64,000 nt of DNA, from the NCBI RefSeq assembly GCF_004010095.1, contig NZ_RRYD01000001.1:1-64000 (forward strand), given 5' to 3'. Positions 19,384 to 27,207 of this stretch are shown here, one piece after another. The position numbers and the translations under genes were made by a program. Source of the stretch: Lacticaseibacillus hulanensis (lineage in GTDB: Bacteria; Bacillota; Bacilli; Lactobacillales; Lactobacillaceae). How positions within the stretch are numbered: the first letter of the stretch is position 1; every line of letters begins with the position of its first letter. The notes below the pieces were generated by a model. It ran no database searches. It was given only the letters and a program-made list of their open reading frames with translations, and was not told where the DNA came from.

Positions 19384-20097
19384 ATGGCTGATACACAAAC
19401 GCTTTATCAACACGGCACCCTGGCCGCCCTCGTTCCCGGTCTCTTTACCGGCACGATGACTGCCCAGGAGTTGCTCACACATGGCGATACAGGAATTGGC
19501 ACACTCGCGGGCCTTGATGGTGAACTGATCATCGAGCGTGGGGTCATCTACCAGGTGAATCACAACGGAACGGTGCGCACCGTCACTGATAATGAAGAAG
19601 TCCCATTTGCCAACGTGCACTTCGCCGATTTTGGTGCGACCCAGTCAATTCAGGCTGGTGATTACGCGCATCTGCGGTCGCTTTTGACCAAGCAACTGGC
19701 CTCGTTGAACGTGTTTACGGCTATTCGCCTGCACGGAACCTTCGCCAAGGTCAAAACCCGGGCGGTGCGCAAGCAGGAGGCCCCGTACCCGACGCTCGTT
19801 GCCACGGCCGCAGATCAAAGTGAGTTCAGCGCGCTGACGGTCACGGGTACAATCAGCGGCTACTTTTCCCCGCAGCTGTACGCCGGAGCGGCGGCCCCAG
19901 GTTTTCACCTGCACTTTCTGAGTGACGACCACACATTCGGGGGCCACGTGCTTGACGTGCAGGGCACCGATGGCCAGCTGCAGATGCAGCAATTCAGTGA
20001 CTTCAACCTGCACCTACCCGTTGCCAGCAAACCGTTTATGCGGCAGGACTTCACGAGCAAGCAGATTACCGCGGACATTGAACAGGCCGAGCACTAG
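19384..20097 (+). CDS. aldB: Alpha-acetolactate decarboxylase
   Basis: Converts 2-acetolactate to acetoin and CO2. The 237 aa match the usual family length. LYQHGTLAALVPGLFTGTMT opens the fold and GFHLHFLSDDHTFGGHVLD carries the zinc-binding histidines. It starts 18 bp after alsS with TTGGAGG before the ATG, so the pair is co-transcribed. A strong terminator follows. Acetoin formation removes pyruvate without acidification and regulates the flux to branched-chain amino acids. Confidence 0.95.
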   Translation: MADTQTLYQHGTLAALVPGLFTGTMTAQELLTHGDTGIGTLAGLDGELIIERGVIYQVNHNGTVRTVTDNEEVPFANVHFADFGATQSIQAGDYAHLRSLLTKQLASLNVFTAIRLHGTFAKVKTRAVRKQEAPYPTLVATAADQSEFSALTVTGTISGYFSPQLYAGAAAPGFHLHFLSDDHTFGGHVLDVQGTDGQLQMQQFSDFNLHLPVASKPFMRQDFTSKQITADIEQAEH

Positions 20098-20120
20098 GCT
20101 AATGTAGTTGCGTAAAATCA

Positions 20121-20168
20121 ATAAGCTGGACGGCTAGCCGGTTGTGCTAGTCATCCAGCTTATTTTTG
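20121..20168 (+). terminator. alsS-aldB terminator
   Basis: ATAAGCTGGA and TCCAGCTTAT form the base of the hairpin, with an inner CTAGC/GCTAG stem, followed by TTTTTG. Confidence 0.9.
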
Positions 20169-20211
20169 TTATACTAGTAAGTAGGACTTTTTCAGGAAAG
20201 CAGGAAGATAT

Positions 20212-22050
20212 ATGAATTTTGACGAGATGCGTGAGCGTCAGCAGCACATCCGCAACTTTTCCATCATTGCCCACATCGACCACGGGAAGAGCACGCTGGC
20301 CGACCGGATTTTGGAATTGACGGATACTATCGCCAAGCGCGATATGCAAGCCCAAGTGCTGGACGACATGGCGCTCGAACGTGAGCGTGGGATTACCATT
20401 AAGCTGAACGCGGTTGAACTGCACTACAACGCCAAGAACGGGCAGCGCTACATTTTTCACCTGATTGACACGCCCGGGCACGTCGATTTCACCTATGAAG
20501 TCAGTCGCAGCCTGGCCGCCTGTGAAGGGGCATTGCTGGTCGTCGACGCGGCCCAGGGGGTTGAGGCCCAGACACTCGCCAACGTTTACCTAGCGCTGGA
20601 CGACGACCTCGAAATCATTCCTGTCATCAACAAGATTGACCTGCCCAGCGCCCAGCCGGACGTGGTTAAGGAAGAAATCGAAGAAATGATCGGTCTGGAC
20701 GGGGATGACGCAATCCTGGCCAGTGCGAAGGCCGGAATCGGGATTGAAGAAATCCTCGAGCGGGTGGTCAGCGATGTGCCGGCACCAAGCGGCGACGTTG
20801 AGGCCCCACTCAAGGCCCTGATTTTTGACTCTGCCTATGACTCTTACCGTGGCGTTGTGCTTAACGTCCGGGTTGAGGACGGTGCCGTGCAGGTCGGTGA
20901 CATGATTGAACTGATGAGTAACGGCAAGAAGTTCGAAGTTACCGAAGTCGGAGTGATGTCACCTAAGGCCGTTAAGCGCGATTACCTGATGGCCGGTGAT
21001 GTTGGTTACATTACCGCATCCATCAAGACCATCCAGGACACGCGGGTCGGGGATACGGTGACTAACGCGGACCGGCCAGCGACGAAGGCACTCGAAGGCT
21101 ACCGCAAGATTACCCCGATGGTTTACGCCGGGGTCTTCCCAACGGACAACGCCAAGTTTAACGACCTCCGCGACGCCCTTGAGAAGTTGCAGCTGAACGA
21201 CGCGGCGCTGGAATTCGAACCCGAAACCAGTAAGGCACTGGGCTTTGGTTTCCGTTGTGGCTTCCTCGGTTTGCTGCACATGGACGTGGTGCAGGAACGG
21301 CTCGAGCGCGAGTTTAACCTTGACCTGATCATGACGGCGCCATCCGTTGATTACCACGCAAAGAAGACCGATGGCACCGAGGTGACGGTCGAAAACCCAG
21401 CCGAAATGCCGGATGCCAGCGAGGTTCGCGAAATTGACGAGCCGTTCGTTAAGGCCAACATCATGGTACCGAACGATTACGTGGGCCCCGTCATGGAGCT
21501 GGCGCAACGCAAGCGCGGGGAGTTCGTCACGATGGACTACCTGGACAAGTACCGGGTGAACGTGATTTACAACCTGCCACTGTCCGAAATCATTTACGAC
21601 TTCTTCGACGACTTGAAGAGTAACACCAAGGGCTACGCGAGTCTTGACTACGAAGTGACTGGCTACCGGCCGAGTGACCTCGTGAAGATGGATATTTTGC
21701 TCAACGGCGAGCCGGTCGATGCGCTATCATCCATCGTGCACCGTGACTTCGCCTACGACCGCGGCCGGGGCATCGTCAGCAAGCTCAAGGAAACCATTCC
21801 GCGGCAGAACTTCGAAGTCCCAATTCAAGCCGCCATTGGGAACAAGATTATCGCGCGCGCGACCATTCGTGCTTACCGCAAGGACGTTACGGCCCGGATT
21901 CACACAGGGGACCCAGACCGGCGCGCCAAGCTGCTGGAGAAGCAGAAGCGGGGGAAGAAGCGCATGAAGGCCGTCGGGAGTGTCGACGTACCGCAGGAAG
22001 CCTTCATGTCACTTCTGGAAGTTAACGAGAAGGACACGCGGGGGAAATAG
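20212..22050 (+). CDS. lepA: Elongation factor 4 (LepA)
   Basis: Ribosome-associated GTPase. It was reported as a back-translocase and is also linked to 30S biogenesis. It is 612 aa with G1 [13 protein letters not shown] near residues 20-32, DTPGHVDF (G3) and NKIDLP (G4), then EF-G-like domains II, III and V and the LepA-specific C-terminal domain ([13 protein letters not shown]). No ribosomal EF-G domain IV is present, which separates it from EF-G. ATG 20212 is about 10 bp after AGGAAG. Monocistronic with a strong terminator. Confidence 0.96.
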   Translation: MNFDEMRERQQHIRNFSIIAHIDHGKSTLADRILELTDTIAKRDMQAQVLDDMALERERGITIKLNAVELHYNAKNGQRYIFHLIDTPGHVDFTYEVSRSLAACEGALLVVDAAQGVEAQTLANVYLALDDDLEIIPVINKIDLPSAQPDVVKEEIEEMIGLDGDDAILASAKAGIGIEEILERVVSDVPAPSGDVEAPLKALIFDSAYDSYRGVVLNVRVEDGAVQVGDMIELMSNGKKFEVTEVGVMSPKAVKRDYLMAGDVGYITASIKTIQDTRVGDTVTNADRPATKALEGYRKITPMVYAGVFPTDNAKFNDLRDALEKLQLNDAALEFEPETSKALGFGFRCGFLGLLHMDVVQERLEREFNLDLIMTAPSVDYHAKKTDGTEVTVENPAEMPDASEVREIDEPFVKANIMVPNDYVGPVMELAQRKRGEFVTMDYLDKYRVNVIYNLPLSEIIYDFFDDLKSNTKGYASLDYEVTGYRPSDLVKMDILLNGEPVDALSSIVHRDFAYDRGRGIVSKLKETIPRQNFEVPIQAAIGNKIIARATIRAYRKDVTARIHTGDPDRRAKLLEKQKRGKKRMKAVGSVDVPQEAFMSLLEVNEKDTRGK

Positions 22051-22109
22051 CGGCATGGCAACACTTTAACAATGCCTCGCATATTTTTCCCAATCTCAGT
22101 TACTTAAAT

Positions 22110-22163
22110 TCCGCCCATTTTCCGTCCACTCAAGTATGAGCGGGTAGAAAATGGGCGGTTTTT
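22110..22163 (+). terminator. lepA terminator
   Basis: CCGCCCATTTTC pairs with GAAAATGGGCGG across an internal loop that carries CACTCA/TGAGCG, followed by TTTTT. Confidence 0.93.
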
Positions 22164-22275
22164 GGTGATTGCCGGCGATTAAAATATATTTCCAGCGCAA
22201 CTCAAATTTATGGGGCAGTCCTACCCGACAAGAGGGATTCATTCTCCGGATCTTCGTCAAATCGACCATTTATGG

Positions 22276-22459
22276 TACACTATTTAAGGCCGATACAGTC
22301 GAGGGTCTTTTAAACCAGGTCAAGGGGTACAACTGATAGTCCCGCAAAGAAGCTAGAAATCGTTAATAGCTTCTTATTAGAACGCCGCCACTTCAGCAGT
22401 GGTTGCGTGCGCCAGTCAGTCGCATTACGCTCAGTGATCAAAAGAAATGGGGATTATAT
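22276..22459 (+). promoter_or_regulatory. Extended -10 promoter and long structured leader of a small ORF
   Basis: TGGTACACT (extended -10, TACACT at 22276-22281) is followed by about 170 nt without a gene. The leader contains several hairpins: AAGAAGCTA with TAGCTTCTT around 22345-22373, and CCACT/AGTGG near 22390-22405. It ends in a GGGG ribosome-binding site before the small ORF at 22460. No riboswitch class I know was matched. Role unknown. Confidence 0.4.
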
Positions 22460-22558
22460 TTGAAGCACGACGCCCAATATTATTACCGTTCCGCGATGCT
22501 CGCTATTGGCATTGCGGCCGTGTTAATATTCGTGCGCATACTAATTGAGTCTGTGTAA
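22460..22558 (+). CDS. Small membrane peptide (32 aa), function unknown
   Basis: TTG start, 32 codons, TAA stop. A polar, tyrosine-rich N-terminus (KHDAQYYYRSAM) precedes one membrane segment (AIGIAAVLIFVRILI) and a short acidic end. A GGGG motif lies 7-8 bp before the start. A long structured leader and a promoter-like extended -10 lie upstream, and a terminator follows at 22571. That arrangement makes it more convincing than a random ORF. I do not recognise the family; it could be a small regulator of a membrane protein or a leader peptide. Confidence 0.5.
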   Translation: MKHDAQYYYRSAMLAIGIAAVLIFVRILIESV

Positions 22559-22570
22559 GTCTATGAACAC

Positions 22571-22612
22571 AAAAAGAGCAGTGATTCGCCGATGCGAGTC
22601 ACTGCTCTTTTA
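22571..22612. terminator. Bidirectional terminator
   Basis: AAAAGAGCAGTGA pairs with TCACTGCTCTTTT around a 14-base loop. T-runs on both strands serve the small ORF on the + strand and the HTH gene on the - strand. Confidence 0.88.
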
Positions 22613-22999
22613 GTTGTTGTTTAATTTTATTTCATCCCAGAATATTTGGGTTAAGGCAATTCGTAACTTCATGTTCTGTTCGGGTGTCAGCTGTACACCT
22701 TCAAAATTAAACTGGTAGCTTGTGTCGCGCTGCAAGAAAAGACTTAAGTCCGTGGTCGTGCTGGTTTGCACTGACGGCATGCGGTCGGAAAGGTTAGTTC
22801 TCCCGAGTAAGTAGTCAGCTGATACGTGGTACAGGTCAGCAAAATCCGCCAGCTCACTGGCTGCGACTTTGCGGTCACCGGACTCAATTCGACTGATTAC
22901 GCTGTTAGCCAAACCAATACGCCGTGCTACTTCTGACTGAGACATGCCTGCTGCCTCACGCGCGTCGATAAGCCGTTTTTGTAAGGAAATATTCGGCAT
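22610..22999 (-). CDS. XRE-family HTH transcriptional regulator
   Basis: 129 aa. An N-terminal Cro/CI-type HTH (about 6-62) contains AAGMSQSEVARRIGLANSVISRIESGDRKVAASELADFADL split across the usual five helices, then YHVSADYLLGR. A C-terminal extension of about 65 aa is mostly polar with no recognised domain. It faces the small HTH gene at 23160 across a 160-bp divergent promoter region, the usual layout for a repressor and its partner. The target is unknown. Confidence 0.82.
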   Translation of the reverse strand: MPNISLQKRLIDAREAAGMSQSEVARRIGLANSVISRIESGDRKVAASELADFADLYHVSADYLLGRTNLSDRMPSVQTSTTTDLSLFLQRDTSYQFNFEGVQLTPEQNMKLRIALTQIFWDEIKLNNN

Positions 23000-23159
23000 C
23001 CTGATTCCCCCAATTATTGTGCATTGAACAACTTAATTTTAACTTGTTTTGTTGTTTGCACAAACTTATTTGCGATAATAGCAAAACATCCATTGACGAT
23101 GCTGTTTTCTCAATAGTAAGATGGGCGTATGTCGAAGAAAAGATAAGGGGGTGTCCACT
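23000..23159. promoter_or_regulatory. Divergent promoter region between two HTH genes
   Basis: The region is AT-rich. TTGACG at 23093-23098 with an AT-rich -10-like stretch near 23112-23119 can drive the + strand gene. The imperfect palindrome GTTTG-CA-CAAAC at 23054-23065 is a candidate operator. The - strand gene has a GGGGGAAT-type ribosome-binding site at about 23003-23010. Confidence 0.4.
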
Positions 23160-23369
23160 TTGAGTTATGCAATTAACACCGAAGCCATCAAAAAGCTGCG
23201 TCATGAGCACCAATTGACCTTAGCTGAAGTGGCCTCAGCAATCGGATTGACTCGTGCTGACCAGTATTTGCGCCTAGAAAACGGTCAGTATCAATTTAAA
23301 GCAACTGAGCTTCCCGCATTAGCACATTTGTATGAAGTGCCTATTGAGACATTCTTCATTGAGTACTGA
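23160..23369 (+). CDS. Small HTH (XRE-like) protein
   Basis: 69 aa from TTG 23160, chosen because AAGGGGG (23145-23151) lies 8 bp upstream; a longer frame starts at ATG 23121 without a ribosome-binding site. Nearly the whole protein is one HTH: TEAIKKLRHEHQLTLAEVAS, IGLTRADQYLRLENGQYQ, ELPALAHLYEVPIETFF. It resembles small phage or plasmid-type XRE regulators. Divergent from the larger regulator at 22610. Confidence 0.72.
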   Translation: MSYAINTEAIKKLRHEHQLTLAEVASAIGLTRADQYLRLENGQYQFKATELPALAHLYEVPIETFFIEY

Positions 23370-23380
23370 GACTAAGTTAT

Positions 23381-23419
23381 GCAAACGGAGGACCCGCTAC
23401 TCGCGAGTCCTCCGTTTGC
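23381..23419. terminator. Bidirectional terminator
   Basis: GCAAACGGAGGAC pairs perfectly with GTCCTCCGTTTGC around a 13-base loop. It is shared by the converging small HTH gene and the csbD-like gene. The flanking T-runs are short. Confidence 0.78.
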
Positions 23420-23427
23420 GTAAAGAC

Positions 23428-23631
23428 TTATTCTGACATTTTTGCCTTTGCCTTGTCGACAGCTTCCTCAGCCATGTCCTTAGCGTCAGCTAGTTTGTCT
23501 TTTGCCTTACCCATGAGGCCCTGAGCCTTCCCCTGGGTTTCGCGGGTCTTGTCGCCAGTCACGCGGCCTTCAACTTCCTTGGCTTTGCCGGCAACTTTGT
23601 CCTTGGTTGCGTCCAATCGGTCGTTTGTCAT
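23428..23631 (-). CDS. CsbD family stress protein
   Basis: 67 aa, hydrophilic, lysine- and alanine-rich helical protein: NDRLDATKDKVAGKAKEVEG, then TRETQGKAQGLMGKAKDKL, the two amphipathic CsbD-like repeats. Homologues are general-stress-induced in Bacillus (sigma B), but their biochemical role is unclear. Start at 23631 is preceded by GAGGAGGGA; the frame extends further upstream without support. Confidence 0.88.
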   Translation of the reverse strand: MTNDRLDATKDKVAGKAKEVEGRVTGDKTRETQGKAQGLMGKAKDKLADAKDMAEEAVDKAKAKMSE

Positions 23632-23843
23632 TGCAAATCCCTCCTCAAATGAGTGGAGCGCGGCTGCGCCCATCGCTGGGTGACGGTCCGTCCGTCGGGA
23701 TTGCGCTCCCTACTTATATTGTTCCAGATTGGCCCGGCGCGCTGCAAGGGGTATTAGCCACTAACGTAATCGCTTACAAGAAATTTAATAATTAGCGAGA
23801 GCCGTTGTGCAGTTCCGAATTGCCGAATTGGGCGGACGATTCC

Positions 23844-23873
23844 TTGGACCCTTTGCGTAATATACAGTAGAAT
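23844..23873 (+). promoter_or_regulatory. recQ promoter
   Basis: TTGGAC (23844-23849), 18-bp spacer, TAGAAT (23868-23873). It lies about 73 bp before the recQ start. The rest of 23632-23940 shows no gene. Confidence 0.6.
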
Positions 23874-23946
23874 GGTTATTAGTGATTTTTGTGTGAACGG
23901 AATTCGGCAGGCGGATTGATGCCCAATTACGTAGAGGAGGATGGTC

Positions 23947-25725
23947 ATGGCGAATGCTGCGGCATTGCAAGTGTTAAAGGAAAAATTCGGTTACGACAGC
24001 TTTCGGCCGGGACAAGATCAGGTGATTGACCGGATTATGGCGGGCGAGAACACTTTAGCCGTGATGCCGACCGGTGGGGGGAAGTCACTCTGCTACCAGA
24101 TTCCCGCGCTGCTGTTCGACGGCATTACGGTGGTCGTGTCACCACTGATTGCGCTGATGAAAGACCAGGTCGACGCGCTGAACGATAACGGCATTCCCGC
24201 AACGTTCATTAACAGTACCATCAGCTACCAGGATATTAATTACCGGCTAGATTTGTGTGCCCAGGGGCAGGTTAAACTGCTCTACGTCGCACCAGAACGT
24301 CTCGACAACGAAAACTTTTTGTACCAGCTGAACCAGTTGCCAATTGACCTGGTGGCGGTGGATGAAGCCCACTGTATCTCGCACTGGGGCCACGATTTCC
24401 GGCCCAGCTACCTGAACCTACAAAGCGTCGTGCAGCAGCTGCAGTCAGACCCAACCATCATTGCGCTAACGGCGACTGCAACGGAACGTGTGGCGCAGGA
24501 CATCTGTGACCGCCTGCAGATTCCGCGCACCGGCATGGTGAACACGGGCTTTGAGCGGCCCAACCTGAGTTTCAAGGTGATCCGCGACCAGGACAAGGAC
24601 ACGTACCTGCTGGAATACCTCAAGTTAAACCGCGACCAGTCGGGGATTATTTACGCCAGCACGCGGAAGGAAGTCGACCGCCTGACGAATCTGCTCGACC
24701 ACAAACATTTCCCGGTGACGAAGTACCACGCGGGGATGTCCGAGCAGGAACGCAACGCCAACCAGGAAGACTTCTTGTTCGACCGAAAGCCAATCATGGT
24801 CGCAACCAATGCCTTTGGGATGGGAATTGATAAGAGCAACGTCCGGTTTGTCATCCACGACCAAGTTCCCGGCGACCTGGAATCTTACTATCAAGAAGCC
24901 GGCCGTGCCGGGCGTGATGGTCTGCCCAGTGAGGCAATTTTGCTGTTCAAGCCGCAAGACATGCAAATTCGCCACTTCTTCATTGATCAATCGGAAGGTG
25001 ACGACGAGTACAAGGCGCGGGAATACAGCAAATTACAGACCATGCAGCAGTACGCCAACACCGGTGATTGCCTGCAGCAGTTCATCTTGCGTTATTTCGG
25101 CCAAACGGGCACCAGTCCGTGTGGGCGCTGCTCCAACTGCCTCGACGACCGCGAGTACGCGGACGTGACGGTCGACGCGCAGAAGGTGCTGTCGTGTGTC
25201 GTGCGGATGCACGCGCGCTTTGGCAAGGTGATTATCGCCCAGGTTCTTTCTGGTTCCAACAACGAGAAGTTGCGTTCATACCACCTGACGGACCTGTCAA
25301 CATACGGCATCATGGCCAGTCAAAGTCAAAAGCAGATTAGTAGCTTCATCGATTTTCTGACCGCTGACGGGTACCTGGCCCCAACCGACGGGCAGTTCCC
25401 AACCCTTGGCATCACGGAAAAGGGCGCGGACGTGCTCAAAGGCAAGACGAAGGTGCAGCGAAAGATGGCGGCAAAGGCCAAGAAGTCGATTGCCGTTGAG
25501 ATCGACAACGACCTGTTCCAGAAGTTGCGCAAACTGCGGATGGACATTGCCGAAGAGAAGAAGGTGCCACCATACGTCATCTTCTCCGACCAGACGCTCA
25601 AAGAAATGTGCAGCGAGCTTCCGCAAACGCGGGTCGACATGTTGCGCGTCCGCGGGGTTGGGCAGAACAAGCTGGACAAGTACGGCGAACCATTCCTGAA
25701 GGTGTTGCAAGAGGCAAAGGCTTAA
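23947..25725 (+). CDS. recQ: ATP-dependent DNA helicase RecQ
   Basis: 3'-5' superfamily 2 helicase for replication-fork repair and recombination. It is 592 aa: motif 0 FRPGQDQVID, Walker A PTGGGKS at 41-47, DEAH box in VDEAHCISHWGHDFRP, motif VI GRAGRDG. A zinc-binding region carries four cysteines (CLQQF...CGRCSNC), then a winged helix and a C-terminal HRDC domain (about 520-592). ATG 23947 gives 6 bp from AGGAGG (23935-23940); ATG 23941 abuts it. The composite structured element begins 35 bp after the stop. Confidence 0.95.
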   Translation: MANAAALQVLKEKFGYDSFRPGQDQVIDRIMAGENTLAVMPTGGGKSLCYQIPALLFDGITVVVSPLIALMKDQVDALNDNGIPATFINSTISYQDINYRLDLCAQGQVKLLYVAPERLDNENFLYQLNQLPIDLVAVDEAHCISHWGHDFRPSYLNLQSVVQQLQSDPTIIALTATATERVAQDICDRLQIPRTGMVNTGFERPNLSFKVIRDQDKDTYLLEYLKLNRDQSGIIYASTRKEVDRLTNLLDHKHFPVTKYHAGMSEQERNANQEDFLFDRKPIMVATNAFGMGIDKSNVRFVIHDQVPGDLESYYQEAGRAGRDGLPSEAILLFKPQDMQIRHFFIDQSEGDDEYKAREYSKLQTMQQYANTGDCLQQFILRYFGQTGTSPCGRCSNCLDDREYADVTVDAQKVLSCVVRMHARFGKVIIAQVLSGSNNEKLRSYHLTDLSTYGIMASQSQKQISSFIDFLTADGYLAPTDGQFPTLGITEKGADVLKGKTKVQRKMAAKAKKSIAVEIDNDLFQKLRKLRMDIAEEKKVPPYVIFSDQTLKEMCSELPQTRVDMLRVRGVGQNKLDKYGEPFLKVLQEAKA

Positions 25726-25759
25726 CGTTCACAGTGGTTTTGTGGAGGTAGACCAGTGA

Positions 25760-26119
25760 GGAGGCTCCGCGTTGTGGGGTTTGGCCTCCGGGTCCGGGCT
25801 GGGCCTCGGGTGTGCTTCGCCGTGGACGCTGTGGCGGTCGTCTGGAGCCGGAAAATCGCCGTCTCCAGACTAAAAATTTAGCTTTGCATCGTCGCAGTCT
25901 GAATCTAACTCGTATGATGCTTGGCATTTAATCGCATGTTCTATCTCGTACCCAAATCCACAATACTCCTCACACAAATCTAAATTTTTCCCACAAAGAA
26001 AAGGGGTGTGCCAACCGCAAAAACCGCGGTCGTCACACCTCTTTTCTTTGTTGCCACGGCTGGGCGGCACACCCGAGGCCCAGCCCGGACCCTCCAACCA
26101 AACCCCACAACGCTCCGCT
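25760..26119 (-). ncRNA. Structured dispersed element, family 1 (locus A, - orientation)
   Basis: About 360 nt. The two ends form a long GC-rich helix (GCGTTGTGGGGTTTGG near 26105 and its partner near 25775, both running into GGTCCGGGCTGGGCCTCGGGTGTG). Inside are hairpin I (25993-26051, 18-bp stem with a GGTTTTT loop), a GGAAAAATTTAG tract able to pair with CTAAATTTTT, and hairpin II (GTCTGGAG/CTCCAGAC). The copy at 60109-60467 differs by compensatory changes in hairpin I. No convincing ORF. Candidate structured RNA or RNA-like mobile element; not a family I recognise. Confidence 0.7.
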
Positions 26120-26255
26120 GGATAGCCGCATAAAACCAAATTCAGGATCAGTTCACGGATGGCTACCGAACAGATCTAAGGTAGCTACCGGGGTCATGAA
26201 TTTCTTAGTTCTACTTAAACATCGCCTGTACCGTTAGTTCTCTAACCACGATGTA
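26120..26255. promoter_or_regulatory. Spacer between the two divergent structured units, locus A
   Basis: About 135 bp separating the 5' ends of the divergent family 1 and family 2 units. Only the edges (CAACGCTCCGC and TAACCACGATGTAGCG) match locus B; the middle does not align. If the units are transcribed, both promoters should lie here, but I see no strong -35/-10 pair. Confidence 0.35.
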
Positions 26256-26561
26256 GCGACTGGCCGGGGTCGGTGTGCGTGTAGTGCGGCTGGGATTTTC
26301 CTGTGAAAGCTATGGTGAGAGAAGACCGGTGCGGTTTTTGCGCCGGGCTTCTCCACACCATAGCCGGCAAAAATTAAGACCCGCCAGGGAGGACAAGATT
26401 CCCCAGCAGGTCTTAACCACACATATTAAGTTTGTAACCCCAAGAAGCAGATGCGGGGCTGAATTTTTAGGTTGAAGACCCCGCTTTTGGGGCTTCAACC
26501 GGCCGCACGGAAAATCCCAGCCGCACGGAACGCGCAACGGCCCCGCCCAGTCGCGGTCCCC
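26256..26561 (+). ncRNA. Structured dispersed element, family 2 (locus A, + orientation)
   Basis: About 306 nt. The outer helix pairs GTGCGGCTGGGATTTTCC with GGAAAATCCCAGCCGCAC. Hairpin I (GCTATGGTG...CACCATAGC, inner CCGGTGC/GCGCCGG, loop GGTTTTT) is followed by GCAAAAATTAAGACCCGCC and a stem TTAAGACC/GGTCTTAA. Then come GGGGCTGAATTTTTAG and hairpin II (GGTTGAAG-CCCC). Nearly identical to the inverted copy at 59658-59962; its 3' quarter recurs at 1-75. No ORF of note. Confidence 0.72.
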
Positions 26562-26602
26562 ATACCACTAAGGACTGAGCTGCCAGACAGCGAAAGTGCC
26601 AA

Positions 26603-26947
26603 TCACGCCCTGAAGAGTCCGACCGTCGCGCCGACCATGATGAGGGCACCTGAGATGATTGCAGGCAGTCCGCCGCAAATAATGGCGAAGGCGCCGCAGA
26701 TATATAATGCGGTAATGACGACAGTGCGGTTATCATTCATGAAGAAGGGCAGGCAAATCGCGAAGATGGCCGCAATCATCAGGCCGAATGCCCGTCCGTC
26801 AATTGGCACCGCATCGCCCATCTCGAACTGGACCGCGTTATTTGCTGTTTGTTCAAGCAGGGCAACCATCAGGCCAATTAACCCGCCGGCTAGGCACAAC
26901 ACAATCTCCCCATACCGTTTGGTTTCGCGTGTTTCGTTTTTGCGCAT
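26603..26947 (-). CDS. Small membrane protein, DUF4064-like
   Basis: 114 aa with four hydrophobic segments (GEIVLCLAGGLIGLMVALLEQ near the start, FGLMIAAIFAICLPFFM, VVITALYICGAFAIICGG, AIISGALIMVGATVGLF). A GG-rich first helix and a pair of short C-terminal helices resemble DUF4064-type proteins of lactic acid bacteria, but I am not certain. The start at 26947 gives 9 bp from AAAGGA; the codon at 26956 abuts the ribosome-binding site. Convergent with the structured element at locus A. Confidence 0.65.
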   Translation of the reverse strand: MRKNETRETKRYGEIVLCLAGGLIGLMVALLEQTANNAVQFEMGDAVPIDGRAFGLMIAAIFAICLPFFMNDNRTVVITALYICGAFAIICGGLPAIISGALIMVGATVGLFRA

Positions 26948-27163
26948 TTGGATCATTCCTTTCGCAAATTCTTGACGCTTATCTACACTTCGATTATATA
27001 CGGTTCACGCCGCGCCAATGGGGCAATCGCGGCCCGGCCCCAGTCAGGACGCGGGATAGAAATTTTTCGTCAGAGTAATTTCAGACAAATGGGGCGCCAT
27101 CCATGCACTTTTCCTAAATTGCATTGAACATTTTTGTCGCGCAAGCATTGCGAATGCATAGTA

Positions 27164-27194
27164 AAACCCCCAGACACAAAAATGTCTGGGGGCT
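27164..27194 (-). terminator. galE terminator
   Basis: CCCCCAGACA and TGTCTGGGGG pair around a short A/T loop. On the - strand this is followed by TTTTAC, 15 bp after the galE stop. Confidence 0.85.
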
Positions 27195-27207
27195 TACTGA
27201 GAGTTAA

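Noticed and set aside
18472-19620. 382-codon - strand frame over alsS and aldB
   Set aside because: It spans two confidently assigned + strand genes and their junction; the translation shows no family pattern.
25870-26139. 89-codon - strand frame within the family 1 element
   Set aside because: The frame is not preserved in the copy at 60109-60467, where the same region has different stops; structure, not coding, is conserved.
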